64,000 bases of DNA from Trichopria drosophilae (taxonomy: Eukaryota > Arthropoda > Insecta > Hymenoptera > Diapriidae). A model generated the notes under the pieces. It had not been told where the DNA came from. It ran no database searches and was given only the letters and a program-made list of their open reading frames with translations. The stretch lies in the NCBI GenBank assembly GCA_030407085.1, contig CM059587.1:107059501-107123500 (forward strand). The letters are read 5' to 3'. Positions 1-10,799 of the stretch are shown piece by piece. Positions within the stretch are counted from its first letter, which is position 1, and every line of letters begins with the position of its first letter. A program made the position numbers and the translations under genes.

Positions 1-840
1 GTTCGGCTTTACGCATTTTAGAAACCTTTTCAAATACACTTTGCGCATACTTGCATAAAAAAATGATGCTACGCTTTCAGATCAAATATAACAAATTTTG
101 TTTTAAACTTTTTAATTAGCCTTATGTTGAAATAAAATTCTTTCAATTTTGACATTTTCAAATTTACAAACGTTTTTTATTTCGATGTTCAAACATGTTG
201 TTTTGAACTTGCAGAAAAGTGTTTTTCTCGAGAAAAGTGTTTTATTTTTCAAAAAGACCGGTACAACGGCATAAATTACAGTATATAATGTGTGAGTTAT
301 TTTTAATTTAACAACAAATTTACTTGTACGAAGACCTTCGATACAAAGAAAATAAAAAATTTCTTTTTAAATATGGATATGATCGTAAACAAACAAAATT
401 AAAACCCAGACTGCAGGCTTGTTGGGGTTCGAACGTAAATATCCGCCATTTTATTTTATTCAAGTTTTTACTCATTCTCCGAATCTTTATTCTTATTGAT
501 CTCCCGTGGAAACGACTAAGTAGTTATTGCTATAACTTAAGTAGTAAGGAGTAAAGCCGGCTATCGTTCATAGCTGTCTTTGCCATTTAAAATGTAGGAC
601 CAACCACTTAAATAGTAGTAACAGCAACCCCAAAGTTTGTTGTACGGGGTCTTTACTATATGAAGTTGCTATCCAAGAATCATTAGCTCCACAAAATTGT
701 TGTCCAGCGAACTACACTGGTAATTTCATCAGAATCCGAAGTCAGAATTCACAAGTTGGTGCATTTTTTCTTCATAACCTCAACAAATTTACTTTTTCGG
801 TACTTTTTGTGAGATACTGGAACGATATTAAATAGTTTTT
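1..840. other. AT-rich non-coding stretch
   Basis: I see no credible gene, repeat unit or promoter here. One short open frame (324-554) is no longer than expected by chance in AT-rich DNA and has no recognisable domain. Confidence 0.6.
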
Positions 841-845
841 AGGGA

Positions 846-932
846 ACGCGATGGTTAAGTGGTTAACATGCTCATCTCGTAAACTAAACGTTCCTTAGGT
901 CGTGAGTTCGAATCCACGTCCAGCAACTTTTT
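846..932 (+). repeat. tRNA-like Pol III locus (tRNA-derived SINE head or tRNA pseudogene)
   Basis: An A-box-like TGGTTAAGTGG (852-862) and a B-box-like AGTTCGAATCC (905-915) lie about 53 bp apart, and a T5 run (928-932) suitable as a Pol III terminator follows. The D-arm can pair (GTT/AAC). The acceptor and anticodon stems do not pair well when I try to fold them, so this is not an intact tRNA gene. A tRNA-derived SINE head or a decayed tRNA are the likely readings. Confidence 0.5.
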
Positions 933-1260
933 CTGTTTATTTCCATTGCGGATAATTCAGGAAAACTTGCTGGGCGAAGGTATGAATTTGGGACTGCTAT
1001 CGACATCAGTCGATAGTTATCGATACCGTGAATGATTTTTCCGTGGTCAACGGTTCGTAAATATGCCTGCTACGGCATAGGCCGCCGACTAACTGTTGAC
1101 CTATGTGTGGGATGATGACTAAGCTGACTTGCCCGATTAGCCATAGATGGTATAAAATTGGCAAGTAAATCTTACCAATATATGTATGTTAGATAATTTT
1201 TAAATTGTGACCATGACGATCTAGAAGTTAAATTTACAAAGAAATGGAATAGATTTTTCA

Positions 1261-1410
1261 AATTCAAAATGGCGGACCAAAAATGGCAGACGTTTTAAAA
1301 ATTGTTCCTATTCCCTGGAAGTTTGCTTCTTGGGGTGTTTTTTGGATCGCTGATGACGAATTTGGGGTCAGTTATTAAAAATTAAAAATGGTGGATTCGA
1401 TATAATATAT
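1261..1410 (+). repeat. Fragment of the 'cGCTGAttACGAATtTG...AATGGCGGA' repeat
   Basis: The words AAAATGGCGGACC, ATCGCTGATGACGAATTTG and AATGGTGGATTCGATATAA occur in the arrangement seen inside the TTAA elements at 2.3-3.6 and 16.3-17.0 kb. This looks like a partial copy of the same internal sequence. No clear ends are visible. Confidence 0.5.
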
Positions 1411-1503
1411 GATGCGAAGTCTGCAAATCGCATGGGTCATTAAACTCCTGTTCTCTTGTTGCACATATTATTTTTACATACGAAAGCATGCTATTCTGCA
1501 CCA

Positions 1504-1635
1504 GCGATATACGCAGCGAAATGATATTTTGCGCTCAGAGTGCGAGAAAATAATTTCAACTCCCGGGCAAACTTGTTCTGCTCGCTAGGGAGAGAAAGTA
1601 CTATTTTCGCTTATTGAAATGTAGGGAGTATATGT
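1504..1635 (+). repeat. Dispersed repeat with 'TTTTGCGCnCnGAGTGnGAGAAAA' core, copy 1
   Basis: This segment shares a series of words with 32,517-32,715: GCGATATA, ATTTTGCGC, GAGTGcGAGAAAA, TTGTTCTGCTCG and AGGGAGAGAAA. The shared order shows one repeat family present twice in the window. It has no coding potential. Confidence 0.6.
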
Positions 1636-1650
1636 GGTTAGGGGTTAACA

Positions 1651-1764
1651 CCTAAATATTTAGTCAATTCAACTACATACTAGATCGTCCAACAGAATCA
1701 TGATATTGAATGAACAATTAGTCAATTAGACTAAAATGTAGTTGAAATTACTCAGTATTTGGCT
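1651..1764. repeat. Imperfect inverted repeat (decayed MITE-like)
   Basis: The left arm (about 1,651-1,678, ending TTCAACTACATA) is matched by the reverse complement of the right arm (about 1,737-1,764, containing TGTAGTTGAAATTACT). The AGTcAATT/AATTaCT and CAACTACAT words pair. The arms are imperfect, so this is probably an old palindromic element. Confidence 0.4.
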
Positions 1765-1820
1765 TCTAAAAAACAACGACGTATTAGTCAATATTATACC
1801 TTTTTTCCCAATATGGTATC

Positions 1821-1884
1821 TGGATTTATTATGCAACTTTTATAATATGGACCCCTAGAGGGCCGATTCTTCATAATAAATCCA
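1821..1884. repeat. Perfect 13-bp inverted repeat with 38-nt loop
   Basis: TGGATTTATTATG (1821-1833) is exactly reverse-complemented by CATAATAAATCCA (1872-1884). The loop contains a second small palindrome, CCCTAGAGGG. It may be a tiny palindromic transposon remnant or a transcribed hairpin; I see no associated gene. Confidence 0.65.
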
Positions 1885-2342
1885 ATAGTATGCGATTCTA
1901 AATTTTTACATATAAGATCTGGTTGATTCTATATGCTTGATGTGAACTGACATCCCAGTTACGTTGTTTTATTTATTTACTCATTTTTCACCCTTTGTTT
2001 ACCTGTTTATTTATAACATTAAAAAGTAATAAATGTTAGCAATCCAGGAAAACAATACATAACCTTGTCAGCCAAATATCCAGCTTTTCCACACGTATAA
2101 GACGCACAAATAATATAGATACCCATCTGGAGGAAACTTGATATAAAAACCATCACCCTCTGAAGAAGATCTCCCATGTTTTGACTTGATGAAAAGCTCG
2201 TATTTCACTCTCTACACCTGCAGTGTACAAAATACCAGGCTCCTCTGGGAAAGTATACTTTTAGAAAATTATGGACGTTAGTTTTTTTGTATATATCAGA
2301 AGATGTAAACGAACGCCATAGGGAACAGTAGAAAAGTTTTAA

Positions 2343-3556
2343 CCCCTTCGCTGCGACGAGAATTTTACAAAATGTGCCCGAAATGCGGAAAAAAATTTGG
2401 TTAGATTTTACTGTAACTTAGTGTATAGGTTTTTTTTTGGGACGCTGATTAAGAATTTGAAAGCAGATTTCGAACATTTAAAATAGTGGATTCAATATGG
2501 CGGACACATTATCTAGAGTCCAACTATTGTCCTTGATACATCTTTCTCGGAGGTTTTCGGGATCGTGAATACGAATTTGAAGTCAGATTTGGAAAATTTA
2601 AAATGTCGGATTCAATATGGCGTCCGTTTTTGTCAGTTTTTGCATGTTCAAAATTAAGGCAATTTATTATTCATACGATCGCCCAAGAGTACTGGACAGC
2701 CCACTTTGTTGCCAGAAAAAAATGCTGCTCGTGGCAGATTGCTAGAACAATAGGAACACTCCCTCGATTATTTGTAGAATATTTATTCAGAATTTTTTGT
2801 TTGTCCCAAAAACTTCTTCGATTCTGCAGTTACAAATCTATATTTTTAGTTTTTATAGATATTTCACAGAGTTTATTATTTTCGGATTTCTATCCAGATT
2901 ATCCATTTTAAATTTCAAATTAAAAAAAAAATGTAAAATAAAAATAAAAAAAATTCATAAAAAATATAAAAAACTAAAAAAAGTGCATTTAGAAGACCTT
3001 TCTCCAACCTTCTCGTAGTAAAGTGTATAAGTAGATATTGTATATCGAAGCTAATGGGGAAAGGCTAATATAAATTTTTGAAAAATTTTACCTACCTATC
3101 GGATCCGTTATATGGTCAGATTTATAATCAGCAACCTCCAGAACCCTCGAGTGTAGCAAGTTTCAAGCAAAATAGTTCGATTTTTTGAAAATGTGCCCGT
3201 CATATTGAATTTTCAAAATATATCATCAGAACGGTAATTAGAGACATCGATTCCTGATGAAATACCAGAGTATCGAGTTTTAATGCAGAAATTGACCTAA
3301 TACGATGTCATAGCTCATAACAAAGATTTTTACAAAATCGTAAAAACAACATCTTTTTTCGACATCATATTTTTGAAAAAGGGCAACGGCATGTTATTCG
3401 GTAAGTCTTAGGCTGTCTATCAATGGTTGAGTTTTCAAATTGGATACATTATTGACTTCATTAGTCTAATCTATGCCGTGACAAAGATTTGCGTTTTTGC
3501 CGCAGTCAGAGAAAAGTCCTAAATGACAAAGATCTTTGTCACCCGCATCGAAGGGG
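2343..3556. mobile_element. TTAA-flanked non-autonomous DNA transposon (family A), complete copy
   Basis: The element is flanked by TTAA on both sides (2339-2342 and 3557-3560). It begins CCCCTTCGCTGCG and ends CGCATCGAAGGGG, so the terminal inverted repeats match at about 12 of 13 positions. A TTAA target duplication is the hallmark of piggyBac-like and Kolobok elements. Inside are two forward copies of a unit containing GAATTTGAAgtCAGATTT and TTCAATATGGCG. No transposase is recognisable; the two open frames at 2603-3018 give no familiar domain. The right part repeats the GCAG/CGC-type terminal words near 3,500-3,550. Confidence 0.8.
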
Positions 3557-3560
3557 TTAA

Positions 3561-4330
3561 ATAATTGAATCTCCAGCAACATAAAAAAAAGACTTGTGGA
3601 AAGTCGTCTTATAGTTTTGCAGAATACATTTCCAATTATTCTACATAGGTCTACTATCCCAAACAACATGAATACTTCTTATTGAGGTCGACCAGGTCTC
3701 TCCGAAGATATTTCCAAAAGACCTCTTGAAGAAGTCTTAATTGTGGTCATCTGAAGAAAGAACTCTTAAGGAATCTTTACTTATGACTTCTTAAAGAATA
3801 ATCTCGAAGAAATCTTATATTTGAGGTCCTAAATTTATCTCATTTTGGATCATTTCTCATTTTAATGAAGCGGTCCCTAGTTTTGAGAATTGTGGTTCCT
3901 TCCACAAGATGGCGATCGTATTTCAAAATCGAATCGCTCGAAATTGACTAAATAAACAGACCTTTGAACAATATATAATGAAAGTATAAGTGCTTGTACG
4001 ATATTTAGATAGTGATATTTTTTATTATTATTTTGCGATCTTCATTCTAATCAAAGTAATTGTCGTTCAAATGTTGTGTACTTTGGGTAAAAAATTATAA
4101 TAAAAAGAATTCATTAGTTACATTAAATGTGTGAAAAAATAGAAACTATAATTGTTAGAAATGTAATGTTTAATTATATTAATTATGTGATAGTAATGGT
4201 GAAAGTTTTAAATAATAAAATATTTTGTATTATAGTTAATTTTAATTTATTTTCTTAATCTAAATACACATTACGAAGTAAGAAGTATACACATGCTTAT
4301 TATTAATTTACAATGGTTCGACGATCGCAA
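3561..4330. other. AT-rich non-coding stretch with degenerate 'gAAGAAgTCTT' words
   Basis: Between about 3,700 and 3,830 the motif GAAGAAgTCTTa recurs several times in diverged form, which may be a decayed short repeat. I see nothing else in this stretch. Confidence 0.4.
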
Positions 4331-4346
4331 TTAAATAATAAAAAAA

Positions 4347-4432
4347 AGGCTGACCCTGAAGGAGATTCGAACCCGCATCCGTTTGGTCCGCACGCAAGTT
4401 ATTCGAGCCATAACACAATCGGCTACCGCTGT
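4347..4432 (-). repeat. tRNA-like Pol III locus, minus strand
   Basis: On the minus strand an A-box-like TAGCCGATTGTG lies in a D-arm that pairs AGCC/GGCT. A good B box, GGTTCGAATCT (complement of 4363-4373), follows, and then a T7 terminator (complement of the A run at 4341-4347). The anticodon and T stems do not close cleanly. I therefore call a tRNA-derived SINE or pseudo-tRNA rather than a working tRNA. Confidence 0.5.
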
Positions 4433-4448
4433 ATATATATATATATAT
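4431..4448. repeat. (AT)n microsatellite
   Basis: An uninterrupted alternating TA run lies next to the tRNA-like locus. Confidence 0.9.
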
Positions 4449-5108
4449 CGTTATTCTAGTTTCTATACAGTGCACTCAACCGTATTATAGAGAAAAATAA
4501 CTTTAAATGAACTTATTAATTATATGTATCAACAGAAATGCACAGCAGTCTTCGAAGTGCTATTTAGAATAGTAAAATTTGCTGTACAATTTCTCTCTGT
4601 GTTGTTTATGTTAGTATTACCTGTTTATGTTGAAATAACCTTGCTATGCCCGATTGAACTTCCGGTCAAACTTAAGGTCATATCACGTTTATTTTCGCGT
4701 TCTTAATATGTAATAAAATGAGTACAAAAAAATATGAAATTGACATCAAATAACCTTGAAATCGGCGGTATAGACTTGAATTTCTGGAAAGGTGAACCAG
4801 TTTTTAAAACGTTTTGCCTAAGAAGCCAAGAAGGTAATTTTGACTTGAAATTTAAATAAACAGTCTAGTACAAACACTGCTGCATAAAAATAAAAAGCCA
4901 CGGAAATTATATTATTATTATTATTATTTATTTATTTTGGCATAGGGATATCCCCTTGAGCCAACCAAACATAAGATGATACATAGTTCTTACATAATAA
5001 ATCTAAAAATATATGTGCAACATGTGCAGCAAGAATTAATTATACTAGCATGTTATATATAATACTCATCAACCGCACAAAAAAAAACATAAACGCATAA
5101 ATTAAATT

Positions 5109-5747
5109 CTAATAAATTCCAAACGTTATTTTCTTTTGAAGTTTTTGGCGCTCGAATAATAAGTTATAAAATTTAGACTTAAACCTAGGAAGCGAAGAAC
5201 ACATTTGTAGGTCACTCGGCAACGCATTCCACAGATTTGTTGAAATAATTAGGAATGATTTGTCATACGATGCATGCGTGTGCTGGGGTAACCTTAATAC
5301 TTTGGTACCAACCCGTAATCGTCTATCAGTTATGCTCTCATGCCAGATATAGCTATCGTAAAGATACTTTGGTGATTTATTTGATATAATACTAAATGTT
5401 AATACTCCAATAAAATACCATCTACGATTTTCAGCTATGAGCCAATTTAATTTAGTATAGTACCTAGAAATGTGTTCACCCTTGCGTAAATTAAAAATAA
5501 AACGTACACCTGCATTTAAGAGTCTATCTAGTTTGATTTTTAACATCGCGTTAACATCATTATAAACTACACAACAATAATCCAAGTGAGGCACTAATAA
5601 TGAAATGACAAGCTGTTTACGCAGATTGAAAGGTAACGAACTACCATTTACTCTTAGTTGACGTAAAGTTGAATATATATTCGACGATATTTTGGTAACA
5701 TGGGTATTCCAATGTATTATCAATGTATAGACCCAAATTGCGCACAT
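5109..5747 (-). pseudogene. LINE reverse transcriptase fragment, thumb and C-terminal region
   Basis: This is the continuation of the preceding RT fragment in another frame. It carries the post-palm region typical of CR1/Jockey-type LINEs: a HLDYCCVVYND-type helix, a KLDRLLNAGVRFIF stretch, and the C-terminal NLWNALPSDLQ and FKSKFYNLL motifs. It ends at a natural stop at 5,109, followed by the 3' UTR. The first ~15 residues are out-of-frame translation caused by the frameshift, so the listed start is not a real one. One small indel near 5,710 accounts for the split. Confidence 0.9.
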
Positions 5748-6327
5748 TTTTCGACCACTGCACAGGAGAACCCCTAAGCTTTATAGGTTGCAGATTATCA
5801 AGATTAATTGAATTGATATAATAGGGGCTACCAAGTATCATTGCTTGCGTTTTGTTTACATTAATTACTATTTTGTTATTTACAGCCCATTGGCTGAACC
5901 GTTCAGCGTCATCATTGATGCGATCAATCGCGTTATCTATTTCATGCGGAAAACACCTCAGAAAAATTTGAGTGTCGTCCGCATAAATCATGTATTGCGA
6001 GTCTTTAAATACACCAGAAAGGTCATTAATGAACATCGAAAAGAGGAGAGGACCGAGAACTGATCCTTGCGGCACTCCCGTATTAACAGTCATCCAAGAT
6101 GATAGCGAGTGATTGGTGTTATCAACAACCGCTTGAGATCGATTGGTTAGGTAAGATTCAAACCAGGCAATTGCTGTATTTGAAAAATCAGCCTCTTTTA
6201 ATTTTAACAATAGAAGAGAATGATCAACCACATCAAATGCCTTGCTAAAGTCAAATAAAATGGTAATAACTATCATGTTTTTGTCAATATATGCAAAATT
6301 TGTATTAAAAAAAGGGTTCAGAAGCAA
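5641..6327 (-). pseudogene. LINE reverse transcriptase fragment, palm region
   Basis: This reverse transcriptase would copy LINE RNA at a nicked target. Visible in order are motif A FDFSKAFD (residues 25-32, catalytic Asp26), the B motif GVPQGSVLGPLLF (84-96), the catalytic YADD box (115-118), an NVNKTQAMILG stretch (motif D) and the LGLYIDNTL thumb-entry motif. The N-terminal fingers and all upstream domains are missing. The frame runs into unrelated residues after the LGLYIDNTL motif because of a frameshift shared with the next entry. The nominal start Met is only the first in-frame ATG in the truncated copy. All palm catalytic residues are intact, so decay is not old. Confidence 0.93.
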
Positions 6328-6389
6328 ATTCCATGCATTTAAGAATGATTGAAAAGTTAACGATGAGTGTGGAGAAATAACGACACGCG

Positions 6390-6990
6390 TCTCTAATTTG
6401 TCGAGTAGGTAATGGTGATCGGGCCGTGAAACGATCGGTTACGAGCGCAACTCCGTAAAAAAAGACACGTAACACCCATTGTCATGTGAGCAGCATCGAA
6501 TAACTCGGTTTCCATCCTCCCGAGGAGATAAGGTGCATCGATATGAGTCGTATACGCATCGGCGTAATGTTAGAAATTGAAATTAAAAATAGGGATTACG
6601 CTTTATGGGAACGGGGCATGAGATATTGCGTGCGCGACGTTATCCGTGCAATTTCGTGTATCTTCGACATCTCTCGGCCGTCTCGAGGACTTAGGCGTGT
6701 CGAGCACCTCGTAATAAAGGCAATAAAGCCAAGTCGTATAAGCGACGACGTTCACGATCTGTAGGTTGGTACATACGACTGAGGTACGTACTTCCATATA
6801 TACATGATCGAGACCTGACGATCAACATGGATCACGCACCGCCCATTTGCGACGCCGATTATTATATTACCCGCACCTATGTCAGTCCCTCGGTGCGTGT
6901 TTCCACATGCGATTAATGACGCCACGAATGTATACCTCGAAGAATTACGATGTGTTGGGACTGGGTGGCGAATGAGACATTTGTTTATTT
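6390..6990. promoter_or_regulatory. CpG-rich island, possible regulatory module
   Basis: The segment is clearly richer in G+C and CpG than its surroundings (CGATCG, TCTCGGCCGTCTCGAGG and similar). The open frames on both strands (6543-6797) have no recognisable domain and are expected in GC-rich DNA. A conserved non-coding regulatory element is my inference from composition. Confidence 0.3.
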
Positions 6991-7199
6991 TTTTCCTTTC
7001 ATTGTCTCATACAAGTAGGTTAGTGTTACTCTTCGAAAAAAGACGGGAATGTCTGCACATTTCCTTGAAAGAGCAAAATGAAAATTAATTATAAAATCTA
7101 CCTGTGGTATTCCAATTATTAGTAAGCAATAACAGTCCTTTTAGAAAATGAGTGACTAATTTGTTAAAACAACCTCTTCTAAGTCATTGATTCTTAGAA

Positions 7200-7385
7200 A
7201 TGACGACGACGTCCTGCATCAATATTCTAAGTATTGGCTAAATCGCCAACATAATCTCATTATCGTTTATATCATTCATCAATAGTTTATTCATCGTCTT
7301 CATTATGTCATCATCGTTATTATCGTCATCGTTTCCAAAATATCATCTTCCTCATCCTCCAACTCGAATCATCGTTGTTCATGTC
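7200..7385. repeat. Degenerate (ATC)n/(CATCGT)n low-complexity tract
   Basis: TCATCGTTATTATCGTCATCG-type words dominate, together with CATCTTCCTCATCCTCC. This is a decayed trinucleotide repeat. It produces no believable protein. Confidence 0.6.
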
Positions 7386-7899
7386 TGCAGTAATGTCGAC
7401 GTTTCTCGACTTGATGTACTTATTCTCTCCATAACTCGTAACAATAAATAATATTTGTAAATAGTGCCACGGTAGGTGTCGCTGTAACCTTCATTTTTTC
7501 GCAAGTCCTATGGGTTTTTGTCAACAATCTGCATAAAAAATCTGTATGAAAATATTCGCGTGATTCACCACACGAGTACTGATAAGCATATTCGTAAAAA
7601 TTAGGTATTAATTCGAGTGGAGCTGTGTAACATAGCAAATTGGCTGTGATTGATTTTACCGTAATGAAAATCAGAATTTTCAGCCATTATTGCAAGCCAA
7701 TTTTTATCAGCGTATGTGAATCATTATAGTGATTTTAACATCGTTTTTATCAGTAGAAAGATTTTAGACACTTGGAATATGAACGTTACTGAAGAAAATA
7801 GTGTAGAAAATGAATGTCCGACAACATTTGAAAAATGCTATAAATGAACAAATCAGATGATTTTCTTGTACTCTAATTTAGCTCCTAATGTCGGAAAAA

Positions 7900-8525
7900 A
7901 ACTTGAAACAATATTGATTTACCATTCCTTTTTTCGTCCCACACCTATAATTGGTCCTCGACAGTTAGAAAAACGATCGATTGACGATACTTCGCGATGT
8001 TTCTGGTGTCCCTGTCATTTTCGATTTCTATCGCGAATTCTCGAAAGGGATGTCCAAAAAAATAAAACAAATTTTAGATGGGGAAAAATGGCAAAAAGAA
8101 ACATTCGGAGAAAAGTCATCCCCGACAAGCGATGGGGCGGACCGATATCGAAGCGCGTATATAAAACCCCCGCGCCTATCTTCGCAATCTGATGCCGAGC
8201 GCGAACCAGTTTTCGTATATGGAAGGCTTCGAAATGTGTTGCAAGACTTTTCATTTTTTTTACCGGCATTTATTTGTTATTCCCAGTTCCTGGCATTTAG
8301 AGATCCGAAACGAGCTAGCGGGAGATCGATAGCTCGACTCGGATCTTTGCATCGCAGATTCCTCGATAACTTTCTCTACATAATCCATCAGGATTTCCTA
8401 TTTATGTTATGGCAGCCCGTCGGTAAACAATTTTTAATTGGACCCAAGCATTCGACTTCGGCTTCCAAGCGAAAGCTGCCACATTTCGTTAATTTCAAAT
8501 GTCTTACGCGTTTTCGAAAATAGTT
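7900..8525 (+). promoter_or_regulatory. GC-rich island with TATA-like element and an unrecognised open frame
   Basis: A GC-enriched island contains GCGCGTATATAAAACC near 8,153-8,168, which resembles a TATA box on the plus strand. An open frame at 7,981-8,523 (180 codons) has no signal peptide, repeat or domain I recognise. Overlapping open frames on both strands suggest that composition keeps the frames open. I treat it as a possible promoter or enhancer island and not as a gene. Confidence 0.25.
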
Positions 8526-8617
8526 CAGTCAGTTTCGTGTAATGTTTTGAGAGTTTTTTTACATTTTCTTAAAAGAATTCAATCATTTTGACACGTATTG
8601 TTCAAATTTGTTCGCAG

Positions 8618-8655
8618 GCTTATGAACGGCAATCTGTCTGTCCACGCTGCAATAG
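8618..8655 (+). other. Candidate 38-nt micro-exon (weak)
   Basis: A plausible 3' splice site (pyrimidine-leaning run ending TTGTTCGCAG at 8,617) and a plausible 5' splice site (AATAG|GTAAGG at 8,656) bracket 38 nt. Two of the three frames stay open across them. Such pairs occur often by chance, and the site is on the strand opposite the two recursive-splice candidates. I have no supporting context. Confidence 0.12.
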
Positions 8656-9099
8656 GTAAGGCCTTTTTTATCAAACTCATCTGAATATACCCTGACCAGA
8701 ACATGACTAGACTACAACAAAGTATATCTAACCAGAAGTCTTAGTATAATTTGGTCCTCAATTTATGATTTCAAGAAACTGATAGATGTTTTACAAAATT
8801 TAAATCAGGAATAGGTCTAGCATGTGTCGATGTACCTCCACATAACCAGGATATCATCTAGGATAGGTCCGTCTTTATCTAACCGTGTGGACCGGGCTTT
8901 TTACCCCCTTCACGAGCTATTTTCAGTGTTGGCGGTATTGCACCAACATTTATTACCTGGTACAAAACGAGTATTTTCGTTAGGGACGGAAAGTGCTGTC
9001 ACCGGGAGTGACGGATACGGTCAAGTCACATGTCAATAAAGAGGGTGGGGCATATCGCTGCCCAGTGAGAGAGAAGCAAGTCCTAGTGTACGCCAATTG

Positions 9100-10500
9100 C
9101 AGAGGTTGCAGTGTATATACCATATTTCATATGAAAATACTATATAATATAAAATATTAGGTATGAATTGAAAATTTATGTTTTAAAACGTTATATAATT
9201 AAATACATAAGACTTTTACATATCTTTTTGCTCATTTTATTCATCTGTTTTTAAACACTCGACGACTTAATTTAATCTCATGGGTGTCCAGGTAACCGGG
9301 CATACAGATTGCATATTTTCATCAATTACACTCAATTTATGTAATTAAAAATCATTTTATGTTGCTTTGTAATTAAAGAAAATATCTTTTCTTGGCACTG
9401 GTTTATTTTAATTCGAAGTATCGGCGCTTTTTCCTTAAATTATTCTATTTTGTAATCTAGAGTAAAACAGTATTACGATTTTTAATATTTAATTTTTTAA
9501 TATAATAGAAAAAATCCAGATTTTGGAAAAAATTGCTGAAATATAATGCAATACATACGATAATCATTTGTAATTAAAAACAATAACTTTTATAGTGAAT
9601 GCTGTTGATTCTACGTTTACAGGTTCATCAGACTTCGACATTAAAAATAACTTTGACAAGTTGTTGCCACGTTTGAATATTTGGCAATTACTATAAGATT
9701 TAGTATCAAAAACGGTAACTACAGATCTGTAAGTCTAATTTCAAGAACACGTTTAAAAATGAATGGTAAATTGAGATAATGACTCACGGTTGGCTAGCCA
9801 AATATAAAGTGCACCTGTATGAGAATGTATTACTCACCTGAAACATAAAGAATAAAATCATCATTTAATAATCAGATAAAAGTGAGGTTAAATTGAATAA
9901 TTTACCACGATAATAAATTGAATACATATATTTATGTTGTAAGATAAGTAATAATTAATCAATTGAATTCAATTGTTTATACGCTTGTGAAGAATGTGCA
10001 GATAGATTATGAAAAACATAGAAACTTTAATTAAAGAATTATGTAAAATATTGTCTACCTGCTGAATTGTAACTTAAATAATTGTTTAATGTAGATTTAG
10101 ATATAAAAATATATTTACAAGAAAACACATTTATTAATAGCGGACGAAGATCGAAGCGCTCCTCAGAAACCTCGATTCCTTATTTTGTAAACTAGCGTAA
10201 CTCAATAAATTGCGCATGAATGATCAAGAAACTATTTTTTTTTTAAATTTCTCCATATTTTTTGCTTGTGAAGACACTTTTTAAAAGCTCATGATGGATG
10301 AAACATAAAAACTATACTACAATCTCCAAGATAGAAAATAAGACATCGAGCAATATTTGCAATAGCTGAAGCACATTTTCATTAAAAAAATATTACATCC
10401 TGGTCGCGTTTCAATGATTTTTGAAGGAGTCGAACAATGACATCAATAATTCAGTTGTGTTATGAACATTTTCTATGGTAACGTTTAAATCAGATGAATA
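9100..10500. other. AT-rich non-coding stretch around splice candidate 1
   Basis: Apart from the splice-site candidate at 9,832-9,862 I see no repeats, genes or islands here. Confidence 0.5.
9832..9862 (-). promoter_or_regulatory. Recursive splice site candidate 1 (fused 3'/5' splice site)
   Basis: On the minus strand a T-rich tract (GATTTTATTCTTTATG) runs straight into TTTCAG|GTGAGTAAT, with the junction between 9,838 and 9,837. The left half is a good 3' splice site with a pyrimidine tract, and the right half is a near-perfect insect 5' splice site. Zero-length exons of this form act as ratchet points in very long Drosophila introns. No open reading frame starts here. The core shared with site 2 at 29,282 is TGTTTCAG|GTGAGTA. 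Confidence 0.55.
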
Positions 10501-10799
10501 TGTAGGATTAAACATAATCATGAGCATTCATATCATATGACATCAAATTCAGACAGCCCGTAATAATAATGAATGCTGATGTCCAATGATGCTTTCGCAG
10601 TAGATTGATACGGCATTATAGTGTCCCATGTTCCGGGATGAGTCGTCACCATTTTATCGTGATGATCATATAGTTGTGAAGAGATGTATTCGTGATACTG
10701 ACACCGTCTGGATTTTGCGCGCTTTTTCACGATAGGAAAATGTTCCATTACCATCATCCAACATTACCCACAACTGGTATTTTCGATTGAAACAGTTGA

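Larger units (their letters stand above)
4908..6330 (-). mobile_element. 5'-truncated non-LTR retrotransposon (LINE, CR1/Jockey-type)
   Basis: This is a minus-strand LINE. Its 3' end is the (TAA)n/(AATA)n tail read on the complement of 4908-4937, preceded by about 170 bp of 3' UTR and then by reverse-transcriptase coding sequence up to about 6,330. The endonuclease, the first open frame and the start of the RT domain are missing, as expected from 5' truncation during target-primed reverse transcription. The coding part is broken by one frameshift near 5,710. The CR1/Jockey-type call rests on motif style (FDFSKAFD, GVPQGSVLGPLLF, YADD, C-terminal LWNALPSDLQ). The exact clade would need a tree. 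The 5' junction is uncertain by tens of bases. Confidence 0.93.

Noticed and set aside
846..932. Functional tRNA gene
   Set aside because: The acceptor and anticodon stems do not pair; only the Pol III boxes and terminator remain.
7981..8523. 180-codon plus-strand open frame
   Set aside because: It lies in a GC-rich island with overlapping frames on both strands, and has no domain, signal peptide or conserved motif.
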